Below, in pieces: positions 1 to 8,531 of a DNA stretch of 64,000 bases; positions within the stretch are counted from its first letter, which is position 1; every line of letters begins with the position of its first letter. Made by a program: the position numbers and the translations under genes. A model generated the notes under the pieces. It had not been told where the DNA came from. It saw only the letters and a list, made by a program, of their open reading frames with translations, and searched no databases. Source of the DNA: JAWWOW01 sp033851265 (GTDB taxonomy: Bacteria; Actinomycetota; Actinomycetes; JAWWOW01); NCBI GenBank assembly GCA_033851265.1, contig JAWWOW010000005.1, positions 360,665-424,664 on the forward strand, in the 5' to 3' direction.

Positions 1-1829
1 GGGGAGTAGCTGAACAACCAACCGAACTCGGTCGGGTCAGCAGCCTTGCCGTACTCGTCGTTCCATGTCTCACCCAGCCCGAACCGTTCATAGCGAACCA
101 TGTCCAGCAATGGTGCGGAGCACGCAACCGCGGCGTACAACTCTGGCCGTTGCGTGAGAGCTGCACCAACGAGCAGACCGCCATTACTGCCGCCTGAGAT
201 GGATAGTTGAGCGGATGTCGTCCAATCGTGTGCGATCAACCACTCGGCGGCAGCGTGGAAGTCGTCGAATGTGTTCTGCTTTCGCTCCCGCATGCCCGCG
301 CGGTGCCAGTCCTCGCCCTCCTCGGAGCCGCCGCGGATGTGAGCAATTGCATAGACACCGCCGGCCTCCACCCAGGCGAGTGCCGTCGCGGCGTACGCCG
401 GTGTCATCGACGCGCCGAACCCGCCGTACCCATAGAGAATTGTTGGTTGCGGCGCGGCAGGTTCGGACTCACGGGAGAGCAAGGTGAGTCGGACGGGCGT
501 GTCGTCGGCGCTGCGGTAGACCACCTGCCGAGCGACGATCGACGGCACCTCCACCGTGCCGGGCGGGCGTGCCCACACCGTGGTCGCACCCGTGCGGCCG
601 TCGTAGTGCATGGCGGTTGGCGGTGTCACGAAATCTGTGTAGGTGAACCAACACTCGTGGCCGCCCTCGGGTCGTTCACCGAGCCCACCGATCGTGCCGA
701 GTCCAGGAAGCTCGACATATCCGCGCTTCGCGCCGTCGGCGAGGTCGTGCACGGTTACTTCGCTGATCGCGTGACGAGTCCACGACACAAGCAGTAGCGG
801 CGTCTCCAACTCGGGTCCGTCGAGGATCGCGAAGTTCTCGAGGACGGCTTCCGGGTCTTCGGGGATGAGGTCGACCCAGCTCTCGTAAGCCGATGCGAGC
901 GGAGCGGCGACACACAACCGGCCGCGGGGAGCGTCGCGGTCAGTCAGCAAGTAGAGACGCCCATCTCGGCCGACGTGTGCTGCTGTCTGCGCGTCGACAC
1001 CTTCCTGCACGGTGATGAACTCCGGCTTTTCCGGTGAGGTCGCGGATAGGTCGGCAATCCAAAGGTCGTCGCGTGGCGCAGTGCCGGCTGCAGCCGCAAC
1101 GATCAACCAGCGGCCGTCCATGCTGACGGTCACGCCGTAGTAGTTGGTCTTGTCCAGCCCGGAGCCGAAGACCTCGACGTCGGTTGCGGGATCGGCACCG
1201 ACCTCGTGCAGCCAGATCCGGCGGTGGAACTGCTCGTCGCCCTCCGGCACATCCTCTGGTGGCAGCCGGCGTACGTAATAGAAGTGCCGGCCACCGGGCA
1301 TCCACGCGATCGGGGAGTAGCGCGCCCGGTCAATCGGTGTCTCGATCTCGGTGAGTGTGTCGAGCTCGAGGACGTGGACGTTGGATTCCTCGGTGCCACC
1401 GCTGGAGACCTGGTAGGCGAGCAGCCGGCCTTCCTTGTCCACCTGCCAGGCGTCGAGCGTGGTCGTCCCGGCCGGGTCGATCGCCATCGGATCGATGACG
1501 GTTCGCTCCGTGCCGTCGGGGTCGAGCGTGATAACGACGGCGTGCTCTTGGTCGGCGGTCCGGCGCATGAACAGCGCGCGCTCGCCGCGATAGATGGGTG
1601 CGGTCACCAGCCCCGCGTCCAAAAGAGCGGTCAAGCGCTGGCGCAGATGCTCTCGACCCGGGAGCCCACTGACCTGGCCTCGGAAGAGCCGGTCCTGCTC
1701 CTCGACCCACGCCCCGGTATCCGCTGATTCGGGCTCTTCCAGCCACCGGTAGGGGTCGGCGACGCGGTGTCCGTGCAGCTCGTCGACGACATCCAGACGT
1801 GGTGCGTCCGGGTAGTCCGGATGGCTCAT
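1..1829 (-). CDS. Prolyl oligopeptidase family serine peptidase (S9A), 3' end outside window
   Basis: Cytoplasmic serine peptidase expected to cut short proline-containing peptides. The frame is open from ATG at 1829 to the window edge, giving about 609 residues. The N-terminus has the family opening (residues near 20-30 read HRVADPYRWLEE), followed by a beta-propeller-like region and the alpha/beta-hydrolase domain. The nucleophile motif GGSNGG is present, with the serine at about residue 548, close to its place in known prolyl oligopeptidases. The catalytic Asp and His would lie about 90 and 130 residues further on, beyond the window, so the triad cannot be fully checked. Family members are about 690-720 aa, so roughly 80-110 residues are missing. 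It is divergent from the HNH gene. Oligopeptidase B is a less likely alternative. Confidence 0.9.
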   Translation of the reverse strand, partial: MSHPDYPDAPRLDVVDELHGHRVADPYRWLEEPESADTGAWVEEQDRLFRGQVSGLPGREHLRQRLTALLDAGLVTAPIYRGERALFMRRTADQEHAVVITLDPDGTERTVIDPMAIDPAGTTTLDAWQVDKEGRLLAYQVSSGGTEESNVHVLELDTLTEIETPIDRARYSPIAWMPGGRHFYYVRRLPPEDVPEGDEQFHRRIWLHEVGADPATDVEVFGSGLDKTNYYGVTVSMDGRWLIVAAAAGTAPRDDLWIADLSATSPEKPEFITVQEGVDAQTAAHVGRDGRLYLLTDRDAPRGRLCVAAPLASAYESWVDLIPEDPEAVLENFAILDGPELETPLLLVSWTRHAISEVTVHDLADGAKRGYVELPGLGTIGGLGERPEGGHECWFTYTDFVTPPTAMHYDGRTGATTVWARPPGTVEVPSIVARQVVYRSADDTPVRLTLLSRESEPAAPQPTILYGYGGFGASMTPAYAATALAWVEAGGVYAIAHIRGGSEEGEDWHRAGMRERKQNTFDDFHAAAEWLIAHDWTTSAQLSISGGSNGGLLVGAALTQRPELYAAVACSAPLLDMVRYERFGLGETWNDEYGKAADPTEFGWLFSYS

Positions 1830-1903
1830 GACGCTCAACTTACCGACGCGGAGTACGCCGCTTGGGGGTAGTCACGTGCGAACAGCGCGGTCTTTCGGGT
1901 TCA

Positions 1904-1915
1904 CTTAGGCCTAAG
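1904..1915. promoter_or_regulatory. 12-bp perfect palindrome CTTAGGCCTAAG in divergent promoter region
   Basis: A perfect palindrome lies just before the Shine-Dalgarno AGGAGG of the HNH gene, in the 96-bp gap between it and the divergent peptidase gene. It could be an operator. It shares TTAGG/CCTAA half-sites with DtxR/IdeR iron boxes but is only 12 bp instead of 19, so I do not call it one. Confidence 0.3.
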
Positions 1916-1925
1916 AGGAGGGACC

Positions 1926-2444
1926 GTGCGCCAGTCACTAGTGCTGAACGCAACGTACGAGCCGCTCGGCGTCGTATCGTCGCGGCGCGCGGTCGTGCTG
2001 GTCCTCACCGAGAAAGCAGTGTCTGTGGAGGACGCCGATGACGTCCTCCACGGCGTGACGAGGAGCATCTACGTGCCTGCAGTGGTCCGGCTGACTCGCT
2101 TCGTGCGGGTGCCCTACCGAGCCGGCGTGCCGCTCACCCGGCGCGCTGTTTTTGCTCGCGACGGGGGCCGCTGTGTCTATTGCGGCGCGGCCGCGACGAG
2201 CCTCGATCACGTCATCCCGCGAAGTCGGGGTGGCGAGCACAACTGGGAGAACGTCGTCGCATCCTGTAGCCGGTGCAACCACCTGAAGGCGGACCGCGAT
2301 ATCAAGACGCTTGGCTGGCGACTGCGCCGGACACCGCGCGAGCCAACTGGCACGGCGTGGCGCGTGCTCGGCACCGGCCGGTGCGATCCGACGTGGACGC
2401 GTTGGCTGTCGGGTCCGGTCCCTGACGCTGCGACGGCCTCGTGA
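1926..2444 (+). CDS. HNH endonuclease family protein
   Basis: A 172-residue protein with an HNH nuclease fold at about residues 75-125. It has paired zinc-type cysteines (RCVYCGA near 83 and CSRCNHLKADR near 118) around the core LDHVIPRSRGG near 94 with a following NWENVV. The N-terminus (SLVLNATYEPLGVV) is the conserved opening of an actinobacterial HNH family. GTG at 1926 follows an AGGAGG ribosome site. In mycobacteria the orthologue lies beside the CtaJ/DUF5130/pepN genes, as it does here a few kb away. It is a housekeeping family of unknown substrate, not a phage homing nuclease. It overlaps the next gene by 4 bp (GTGA). Confidence 0.85.
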   Translation: MRQSLVLNATYEPLGVVSSRRAVVLVLTEKAVSVEDADDVLHGVTRSIYVPAVVRLTRFVRVPYRAGVPLTRRAVFARDGGRCVYCGAAATSLDHVIPRSRGGEHNWENVVASCSRCNHLKADRDIKTLGWRLRRTPREPTGTAWRVLGTGRCDPTWTRWLSGPVPDAATAS

Positions 2445-3358
2445 CCGCACGCGAGCGAGCCGAGGGATTGTTCACGCGAGTCACGAAGCGCCTGATCACG
2501 CAGGTCGAGAGCCGCAACGAGCCGCGTAAGTCTGCCGACCTGCTGGTTGCAGCGATCCTCGCGGAGCAGGACATCACGTCGCTGCGCGATCCGGGGGCCT
2601 ACGTCGACGTGTTGCGTCGGTCGTTTCTTCCTGCGCAGTTCATGGTGGACGAGATTCGGCCCGGCACGGGGGAGTGGGCCGAGCGGCCGGTGCAGTTCGG
2701 CAACCTCTTGCGAGAGCTCGAGTCCGGCGTACCGGCGCTGTCGATGTCGGACGCACTGCTCATCGCAAATGTCGCCGATGAATTGGGCGCGTCGCGCGAG
2801 CCGGTCGGTTGGGTCGACGTTGGGTCGCACTTCCGGCGGGCGTCGTCGTTTGCGCGTAAGGGACGGCTGTTGCAGGCAGCAGTCCGTCACGTGCGCGCGC
2901 GCAACGTTCTCGAGCTCGGTACGGCGTACGGCATGTCAGCGCTGTTCTTCGCATCCGCCGTCGGCAAGGAAGGCCTCGTCGCGACGGTGGAGGTGGCGCA
3001 GCCGCAGGCCCGCATCGCGGGCGAGGTCTTTGCGGAGCACTTCCCGGACCGGGTGCGCCCATTTGTCGGCCACAGCCCAGAAATCTTGACGGAGGTCGCC
3101 GGCATCGTGCCGTCGTTCGACGTGCTCTTCCACGACGCCGAGCACTCGCGCGCGGCGTACGTCGCCGACTTCGCCGCCTGCGAGCCGATGCTCGGCCCGG
3201 GTTCTCTGGTCATCTACGACGACATTCGTTGGCGAGGTGCCAGCCGGTTCGGCATGAAGGCCGACACCTACGAAGGGTGGCGCGAGGTCGCCGACCATCC
3301 GCGGGTGGAGCATGCGGTCGAGATCGACGGTGAGTACGGCATCCTGCTGCTCGGCTGA
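2441..3358 (+). CDS. Class I SAM-dependent methyltransferase (Methyltransf_24 type)
   Basis: A 305-residue protein. The C-terminal half (about 140-300) is a Rossmann methyltransferase. Motif I reads VLELGTAYGMSALFFA near residue 155, an acidic residue follows in the next strand (VATVEVAQPQ), and a motif with DVLFHDAEHS near 226 leads to the IYDDIRW segment typical of the O-methyltransferase-like Methyltransf_24 family. The N-terminal 130 residues are helical and unassigned. GTG at 2441 overlaps the HNH stop by 4 bp, so the two are probably cotranslated. The substrate cannot be told from sequence. Confidence 0.8.
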   Translation: MTARERAEGLFTRVTKRLITQVESRNEPRKSADLLVAAILAEQDITSLRDPGAYVDVLRRSFLPAQFMVDEIRPGTGEWAERPVQFGNLLRELESGVPALSMSDALLIANVADELGASREPVGWVDVGSHFRRASSFARKGRLLQAAVRHVRARNVLELGTAYGMSALFFASAVGKEGLVATVEVAQPQARIAGEVFAEHFPDRVRPFVGHSPEILTEVAGIVPSFDVLFHDAEHSRAAYVADFAACEPMLGPGSLVIYDDIRWRGASRFGMKADTYEGWREVADHPRVEHAVEIDGEYGILLLG

Positions 3359-3518
3359 AAGCGCACTTTTGCCTCGAAGATCAAAAGCGGCAGCTACGAG
3401 GGACAGGCGTCGCGTTGCCATCTACCGCGTCGTTCTGCTTGCGGATACCGACGCCGCAGGTGGCAACGTGCGGGCACAACCGCCCCGCCGCCTGGCCGGG
3501 GTGGTCCACCCAAACCTC

Positions 3519-3553
3519 CTCTGCTCTGCTTCTCAGGCGGAAGCAGAGCAGAG
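3519..3553. terminator. Perfect 14-bp inverted repeat, probable bidirectional terminator
   Basis: The arms 3519-3532 and 3540-3553 are exact reverse complements (14 bp) around a 7-nt loop. They lie between the methyltransferase (ends 3358) and the convergent membrane-protein gene (ends 3604), which fits a shared terminator. There is no T-run on either side, so intrinsic termination in the E. coli sense is not shown. The arms are built from CAGAG units. The rest of 3359-3603 holds a second, smaller CTTTTG/CAAAAG stem at about 3366-3390 and no gene that I can support. Confidence 0.5.
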
Positions 3554-3603
3554 CAGAGCGCCGGTCCTGCGTCGAACAACACCACTTCACGCGCGTGGAC
3601 GGA

Positions 3604-4113
3604 TCAGTTCTTCCGACCGCGACGTAGATCAAGGAGCACCAGGCTGCCGATAGCCACAGCAATCGCCGTCAGGGACATCAACGCGTAGCCGATGCGACCG
3701 TCTGCCACGACATTCCAGGTCGAGGGATAGGCGGCTGACGGCTCACGATTTGCCAGATGGTTGCCCCAGAACTGGCCGGCTACGCCGAGGACTACCAGGG
3801 CGGCATACGTGCTCGCGCGGAGAAATCGGCGTGAGCCGCCGCTCGTGATGGCGGCAAGACCCAACCCGATGGCTGGAAGCACCAAGTTGAGCGTGAGCAC
3901 TATCCACACAAACGCGATGCCCGCACCGAGTTCAAGCGAGAACGGGTTATCCCAGCCAAGGTTGGCCGGGTCGGCCTGAGCGCGCGCCTCAGCGGTCCTC
4001 TCGATGAAGCCGTACAGGCCAAACACGAGCGCGCCAGCGCACCAAACCCCCACGCAGGCAGCCGCTGCCCAGCGCATCCCCTTGGACGCATCCGGCTGTG
4101 CGCCCAACGCCAT
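3604..4113 (-). CDS. Integral membrane protein of unknown function
   Basis: A 169-residue hydrophobic protein with four likely membrane helices (about residues 14-36, 63-85, 95-117 and 140-160) and a short positively charged C-terminus (DLRRGRKN). I do not recognise a family. The start is uncertain: ATG 4113 is chosen, with GTG 4119 and TTG 4125 in frame upstream. A possible -10 (TACTTT, 4124-4129 on the minus strand) lies next to these. It is convergent with the methyltransferase gene and divergent from the amidase gene. Confidence 0.6.
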   Translation of the reverse strand: MALGAQPDASKGMRWAAAACVGVWCAGALVFGLYGFIERTAEARAQADPANLGWDNPFSLELGAGIAFVWIVLTLNLVLPAIGLGLAAITSGGSRRFLRASTYAALVVLGVAGQFWGNHLANREPSAAYPSTWNVVADGRIGYALMSLTAIAVAIGSLVLLDLRRGRKN

Positions 4114-4248
4114 CGTCACGAACAAAGTATCGGCGAGTCACGGGTAGGTACACCACGTAGGTCCGCACCGGCTCTACGGTCCCAATCAGCCGGAACGCCC
4201 GGTGACGCCCGTGAGGTTGCACTGCTGTGACCCCGTTAGCGTGCTGGT

Positions 4249-5664
4249 GTGGCGGCACTGCACGATCTCTCTGCGCTTGAGCAAGCCGCTGCGATCCGTG
4301 CCGGCGAGATATCACCGGTTGAGCTGACGACGCACTACCTCGAACGCATCGAGCGACTCTCCAATGACGTCGGCGCCTTCGTGACCGTGACCGCAGAGTC
4401 TGCGCTGGCATCGGCGCGGTCCGCCGAGGCCGAGCTGGCACGCCGGACCGCACCCGTGTCGGCGTTGTACGGCGTGCCCACGGCTATCAAAGACCTGACG
4501 GCTGTCGCGGGCGTCGAGATGCGGATGGGCACCGCGGCGTTCGACCCGCTGGTGCCCGACACCGACGATCACGTGGTCACCCGATTGAAAGCAGCGGGAA
4601 TGCCTCTGCTCGGCAAGACGAGCACGCCGGAGTTCGGCCTTCCGCTCTACACCGAACCGGACGGACAACGACCAGCGCGTTCACCGTGGGATCTGGCGAT
4701 CTCCGCGGGCGGCTCGAGCGGAGGCGCGGCCGCCGCGGTCGCGAGTGGTCTTGTGCCGGTCGCGCACGGCAGCGACGGTGGAGGATCGGTCCGCACGCCC
4801 GCTGCCATCTGCGGGCTCGTCGGCGTGAAGAGCAGCCGGGATCGGATCAGTCTCGGCCCGCGCCCGCGAAGTGGTCCGGGACTCGGGGTCCACGGGTTCC
4901 TCACGCGGACCGTCGCCGATGCTGCCGCGCTCCTCGACGCGACCTCTGGCCCCATGCCCGGTGATGCGACCTGGCTGCCACTGACGTCAGGCCGGTTCGT
5001 CGACGCAACGCGGCGGGATCCAGGACGCCTCCGCGTCGGACGTCATCTGGTGCCGACGCTCGCCGACGTTGAGCCGCACCCCGATGTCATCGCGGCCTAT
5101 GAGGCGGTCTCGAGCCAGCTGACCGAACTCGGCCACGAGGTGGTCGACGTCGCGCCGCCATTCGGCCGAGAGGTGATCGCCGACTTCGAGACCGTGTGGG
5201 CCAAGTGGGCCGCCTCGATACCGATACCTGCTGACCGCGAGCACCGGCTGACCGCACTGACCCGGTGGCTGCAGGAACGTGGCGCGAAAGTGAGCGCAGC
5301 CGACTATGTGCGCGCACTTGGACGCTTGCAGTTGGCGTCGCGGGCGGCGATCAGCGCGGCGGCGGCGTACGACGTGGTGCTGGTGCCGACCCTTGCCGAT
5401 CTGCCCAAGCGGGTCGGGGAGCTACGCGATGACGACGACCCAGCCGCCGACTTCGCTGCCCAAGAACGATTCAACCCGTACTCCGCGGCGTACAACATGA
5501 CCGGACAACCGGCGATCACCGTGCCGCTTCACTGGACGGCGGCGGGCGTTCCGGTCGGTGTTCAACTGGTTGGGGCGCCGGCAGGAGAGGCTGTGCTGCT
5601 AACGCTCGCCGCTCAACTGGAGGAGGCTCGGCCGTGGCGCGATCGGACACCACCGTCCTGGTGA
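4249..5664 (+). CDS. Amidase (amidase signature family)
   Basis: A 471-residue amidase-signature hydrolase. The Ser-cisSer-Lys triad is visible: lysine in TAIKDL (K81), the GGSSGG loop at 154-159 carrying the cis serine, and the nucleophile in GSDGGGSVR (S179). Length and order match the family. Substrates range from carboxamides to aryl amides and nylon-type oligomers, and nothing here narrows them. It is not GatA of the Gln-tRNA amidotransferase, because gatB and gatC are absent nearby. GTG 4249 sits 6 nt after a TAGCGT -10-like hexamer (4237-4242), so the mRNA is probably leaderless. malQ follows after 7 bp. Confidence 0.88.
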   Translation: MAALHDLSALEQAAAIRAGEISPVELTTHYLERIERLSNDVGAFVTVTAESALASARSAEAELARRTAPVSALYGVPTAIKDLTAVAGVEMRMGTAAFDPLVPDTDDHVVTRLKAAGMPLLGKTSTPEFGLPLYTEPDGQRPARSPWDLAISAGGSSGGAAAAVASGLVPVAHGSDGGGSVRTPAAICGLVGVKSSRDRISLGPRPRSGPGLGVHGFLTRTVADAAALLDATSGPMPGDATWLPLTSGRFVDATRRDPGRLRVGRHLVPTLADVEPHPDVIAAYEAVSSQLTELGHEVVDVAPPFGREVIADFETVWAKWAASIPIPADREHRLTALTRWLQERGAKVSAADYVRALGRLQLASRAAISAAAAYDVVLVPTLADLPKRVGELRDDDDPAADFAAQERFNPYSAAYNMTGQPAITVPLHWTAAGVPVGVQLVGAPAGEAVLLTLAAQLEEARPWRDRTPPSW

Positions 5665-5671
5665 TGGCCGC

Positions 5672-7783
5672 GTGACCGATTCGCTGCTCGTTGCCTTGGC
5701 AGAGGCCTACGACGTCGCTACCGAGTTCACCGATTGGCGCGGCCGACCCGTGCAGGTGCCAGACAGCACGGTGGTCGCGGTTCTAGCGGCGCTCGACGTC
5801 GACGCCGCCACACCCGACGCGCGTACGCGGGCACTCGAGCAGGCGCGGCTGCAGCACTGGCGACGCGTTCTGCCACCGACCGTGGTGCAGCTGGTCGGAT
5901 CTGGTGCCGTCGTTGCGGTGCACTGCCGACACGGTGACCCGATCGAGCTGCGCATCAAACTCGAAGACGGCACCGAGCGCGCTGTTGATGAGCAACTCAT
6001 GGTCTGGGTCGAGCCGATCGACGTCGATGGCGAGTTGCGTGGTGAAGCGACGTACAAGATGCCGATGGATCTGCCGTTGGGATGGCACCGGCTCACAGCA
6101 GTGACGGGTTCGGAGACGGCGACCGCAACGCTCATCGTCGCGCCGGACATTGTCGGTCTCGGCGCATTGGGCGACCGCCGAGCGTGGGGGATCGCGACCC
6201 AGCTCTACTCCGCGCGGTCGAGTCGGTCCTGGGGGATGGGTGACTTCGGCGACCTGAACACGATCACATCGTGGGCGGCTGAGCGCGGTGCCGGCTTCGT
6301 TCTCATCAACCCGGTGCATGCGGCGGCGCCGGTGTCACCGATCGAGCCGTCGCCGTATTACCCGTCCACCCGGCGCTTCGTGAGTCCGCTCTACTTGCGG
6401 GTTGAAGAGATGAAGGAGTACGCCGCGGCCGGCTTCGGCACCCGCCGTCGCGTCGACGACGCGCGTGTGGTGGATGACGAGGACCGCATCGACCGCGATC
6501 AGGTGTGGGCGAGCAAACGCGAGGCCTTCGCATTGCTCTGGCCGGTGGCCCGCGATGATCCCGCGCGAATGGATGAGCTGGCCCGCTTTCGTTCGCGCGA
6601 GGGGGAGGGGCTGGAGCGGTTCGCGTTGTGGTGCGCGCTCGCGGAGCAGTACGGCGTGCCGTGGCAGCAGTGGCCGCGTGACCTGCACCGGCCCGATGGC
6701 GGCGGTATCGCGGCGGCGCAAAACGAGCTCGAGGATCGGATCCCGTTTCACTGTTGGCTGCAATTGTCGTGTCACGAACAACTCGAGCGGGCGCAGGCGC
6801 ACGCACGTGAATCCGGAATGAACGTCGGAGTGATGCACGACCTTGCCGTCGGCGTCGACATCGGAGGTGCCGACGCGTGGTCGGACCAGGACACCCTCGC
6901 CACCGACGTGAGCGTTGGCGCACCGCCGGATTCCTACAACCAGCTCGGGCAGGACTGGCAGCAGCCGCCGTGGCGACCGGATCGTCTTGCCGAGAGTGGC
7001 TATGCGGCGTACCGCGACATGGTGCGTGCGACCCTCCGGCATGCGGGTGGCGTGCGGATCGACCACGTGCTCGGACTGTTCCGGCTGTGGTGGATTCCAG
7101 CCGGGTCTAGTCCCCGCGACGGCACTTATGTGCGTTACGACGCGGAGGCGATGCTCGGAATCCTCGCGTTGGAAGCCCATCGCGCGGGCGCGATCGTCGT
7201 CGGGGAAGACCTCGGCACGATTCCGCCCGGCGTACGCGACTCGTTGGCGCAGCGGTGCATTCTCGGCTCGACCGTGTTGTGGTTCGAGCGCGGCGATGAC
7301 GGCACACCCAATCCACCTGAGCAGTGGCGCGAGTTCTCGCTGGCGACCGTCGCAACGCACGACCTTCCGACGGTGGTCGGATTGTTGGAGCTCTCGCATG
7401 TCGACCTGAGGGCTCGGCTCGGCTTGCTCGACCGGCCTGCCGAGGAAGAGCGCGCTGAGGAAGCCGCCGTATGTGACGCCTGGCTGCAGCTAGCTCGGGA
7501 GCGCGGGTTGCTCGGCGACGACTCGACGGTGGAGGACCAGGTGGTGGCGTTACACGCGTTGCTGACCCAGTCGCCGTCGCGGCTCGTTGCCGCGGGTCTC
7601 ACGGAACTCGTCGGTGACCCGCGGCAGCAGAACCAGCCCGGCACCACCGATGAGTACCCGAACTGGTGTCTGCCGTTGGCCCGCAAAACCGCCAACGGCG
7701 TCGTCCCCGTTGGGCTCGAGGATGCGCTGGCCGACCCGCTGGCGGCGCGCCTTGCCGCACTGTTCGCGGAGCGGATCGGCTAG
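5672..7783 (+). CDS. malQ: 4-alpha-glucanotransferase (amylomaltase, GH77)
   Basis: Transfers alpha-1,4-glucan segments between maltodextrins and releases glucose, in glycogen and maltose metabolism in the cytoplasm. The 703-residue length and the extra N-terminal domain (about 1-165) match actinobacterial MalQ. The GH77 catalytic residues are visible: nucleophile D464 in GVRIDHVLG, acid/base E512 in GEDLGTIP, and the third carboxylate D564 in ATHDLPT. The substrate-loop sequence PSPYYPSTRRF is also present. GTG at 5672 lies 7 bp behind the amidase stop. The stop TAG overlaps the -10 of the next gene. Confidence 0.95.
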   Translation: MTDSLLVALAEAYDVATEFTDWRGRPVQVPDSTVVAVLAALDVDAATPDARTRALEQARLQHWRRVLPPTVVQLVGSGAVVAVHCRHGDPIELRIKLEDGTERAVDEQLMVWVEPIDVDGELRGEATYKMPMDLPLGWHRLTAVTGSETATATLIVAPDIVGLGALGDRRAWGIATQLYSARSSRSWGMGDFGDLNTITSWAAERGAGFVLINPVHAAAPVSPIEPSPYYPSTRRFVSPLYLRVEEMKEYAAAGFGTRRRVDDARVVDDEDRIDRDQVWASKREAFALLWPVARDDPARMDELARFRSREGEGLERFALWCALAEQYGVPWQQWPRDLHRPDGGGIAAAQNELEDRIPFHCWLQLSCHEQLERAQAHARESGMNVGVMHDLAVGVDIGGADAWSDQDTLATDVSVGAPPDSYNQLGQDWQQPPWRPDRLAESGYAAYRDMVRATLRHAGGVRIDHVLGLFRLWWIPAGSSPRDGTYVRYDAEAMLGILALEAHRAGAIVVGEDLGTIPPGVRDSLAQRCILGSTVLWFERGDDGTPNPPEQWREFSLATVATHDLPTVVGLLELSHVDLRARLGLLDRPAEEERAEEAAVCDAWLQLARERGLLGDDSTVEDQVVALHALLTQSPSRLVAAGLTELVGDPRQQNQPGTTDEYPNWCLPLARKTANGVVPVGLEDALADPLAARLAALFAERIG

Positions 7784-7792
7784 GTTGCCGCC

Positions 7793-8146
7793 GTGCGCTA
7801 CCTCCACCGACTTGGCATCGTCTTGGGGACTACCGCGGCCGTCGTCACTACCGCTGCCGCCCCCGCCCTTGCTGCCAAGGAGAGCATCAAGCCGGGGCCG
7901 GGCATCAACACCTGGCTCGCCATCCTGGTTTTCGTCGGCGTACCGCTCGCGCTCTACTTCGTCCTCGCGGCGCTGATCTGGGGACCGGGCATTGCCCGCC
8001 GCCCCCGCTACCGGCCTGGCGTGCGCGAGTGGGAGCACGAGCCGGTCTGGGTCGGTGGTCCGGACGACCCCGAGGCCGCCCTGGCGCGTACGCCGCCCGA
8101 CGCTGGCGCCAATGTCCGGGGAGGTGGCGCGGGTGCCGGCTGGTGA
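7793..8146 (+). CDS. Small membrane protein, CtaJ-like (aa3 cytochrome oxidase associated)
   Basis: A 117-residue protein with a Sec-type signal (about 1-27, cleavage likely after APALAA), one membrane helix (about 40-63), then a cytoplasmic tail GPGIARRPRYRPG followed by an acidic and glycine-rich end. Shape and position fit CtaJ, a small accessory subunit of the actinobacterial aa3 oxidase, whose gene in mycobacteria lies beside the DUF5130 and pepN genes, as it does here. The identification leans on gene order and motif memory rather than on a unique signature. GTG 7793 is 6 nt after TAGGTT (7781-7786), so the transcript is probably leaderless. Confidence 0.6.
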   Translation: MRYLHRLGIVLGTTAAVVTTAAAPALAAKESIKPGPGINTWLAILVFVGVPLALYFVLAALIWGPGIARRPRYRPGVREWEHEPVWVGGPDDPEAALARTPPDAGANVRGGGAGAGW

Positions 8147-8510
8147 GGCGTTCACCGAGCGCCAGATTGCAGACATCGCGCGGGCGGCGAAGGCCGCCGT
8201 GTCGCAGACCGGGCTGAACTTCTCCGTCTTCGTCGGACAGTCCGAGGGACCGCCGGCGCGATATGCCGACCGCCTTCTCGCCGCACTGGGCAATCAGGCG
8301 ACGAACAGCGTTCTCATTCTCGTCGACCCGTCCGCACGTCGCGTCGAAGTCGTCACCGGCCGCGACGCTGCATCGCGCCTTGACGATCGGTCGTGCGGGC
8401 TGGCGTGCCTGTCGATGACGTCATCGTTCAGCGGCGGCGACTTGACCGGAGGGATCACGACGGGTCTGCGCATGCTCGGTGACAGCGTCGTGTGGGCGCG
8501 CCAGGGCTAG
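8112..8510 (+). CDS. DUF5130 / TPM-like domain protein
   Basis: A 132-residue soluble protein. The body (ADIARAAKAAVSQTGLNFSV, the LVDPSARRVEVVTG strand and the ITTGLRMLGDSVV end) resembles TPM-type phosphatase-like domains found as DUF5130 next to pepN in mycobacteria. It lacks the membrane helix common in TPM proteins. ATG at 8112 overlaps the preceding gene by 35 bp; GTG 8124 is an alternative. Its role is unknown; the conserved neighbours suggest a link to the envelope or the respiratory chain, which is inference. Confidence 0.65.
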   Translation: MSGEVARVPAGEAFTERQIADIARAAKAAVSQTGLNFSVFVGQSEGPPARYADRLLAALGNQATNSVLILVDPSARRVEVVTGRDAASRLDDRSCGLACLSMTSSFSGGDLTGGITTGLRMLGDSVVWARQG

Positions 8511-8531
8511 GAGCGGCTGCTAGGGCGCGAT

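Noticed and set aside
1904..1915. TTAGGCCTAA as an iron (DtxR/IdeR) box
   Set aside because: Only 12 bp of symmetry and no second half of the 19-bp consensus; kept only as an unassigned palindrome.
1926..2444. HNH gene as a homing or phage endonuclease
   Set aside because: It has the conserved actinobacterial N-terminus and housekeeping synteny and there is no intron, intein or phage gene nearby.
4249..5664. Amidase as GatA of the tRNA amidotransferase
   Set aside because: gatB and gatC are absent and the sequence is that of a general amidase.
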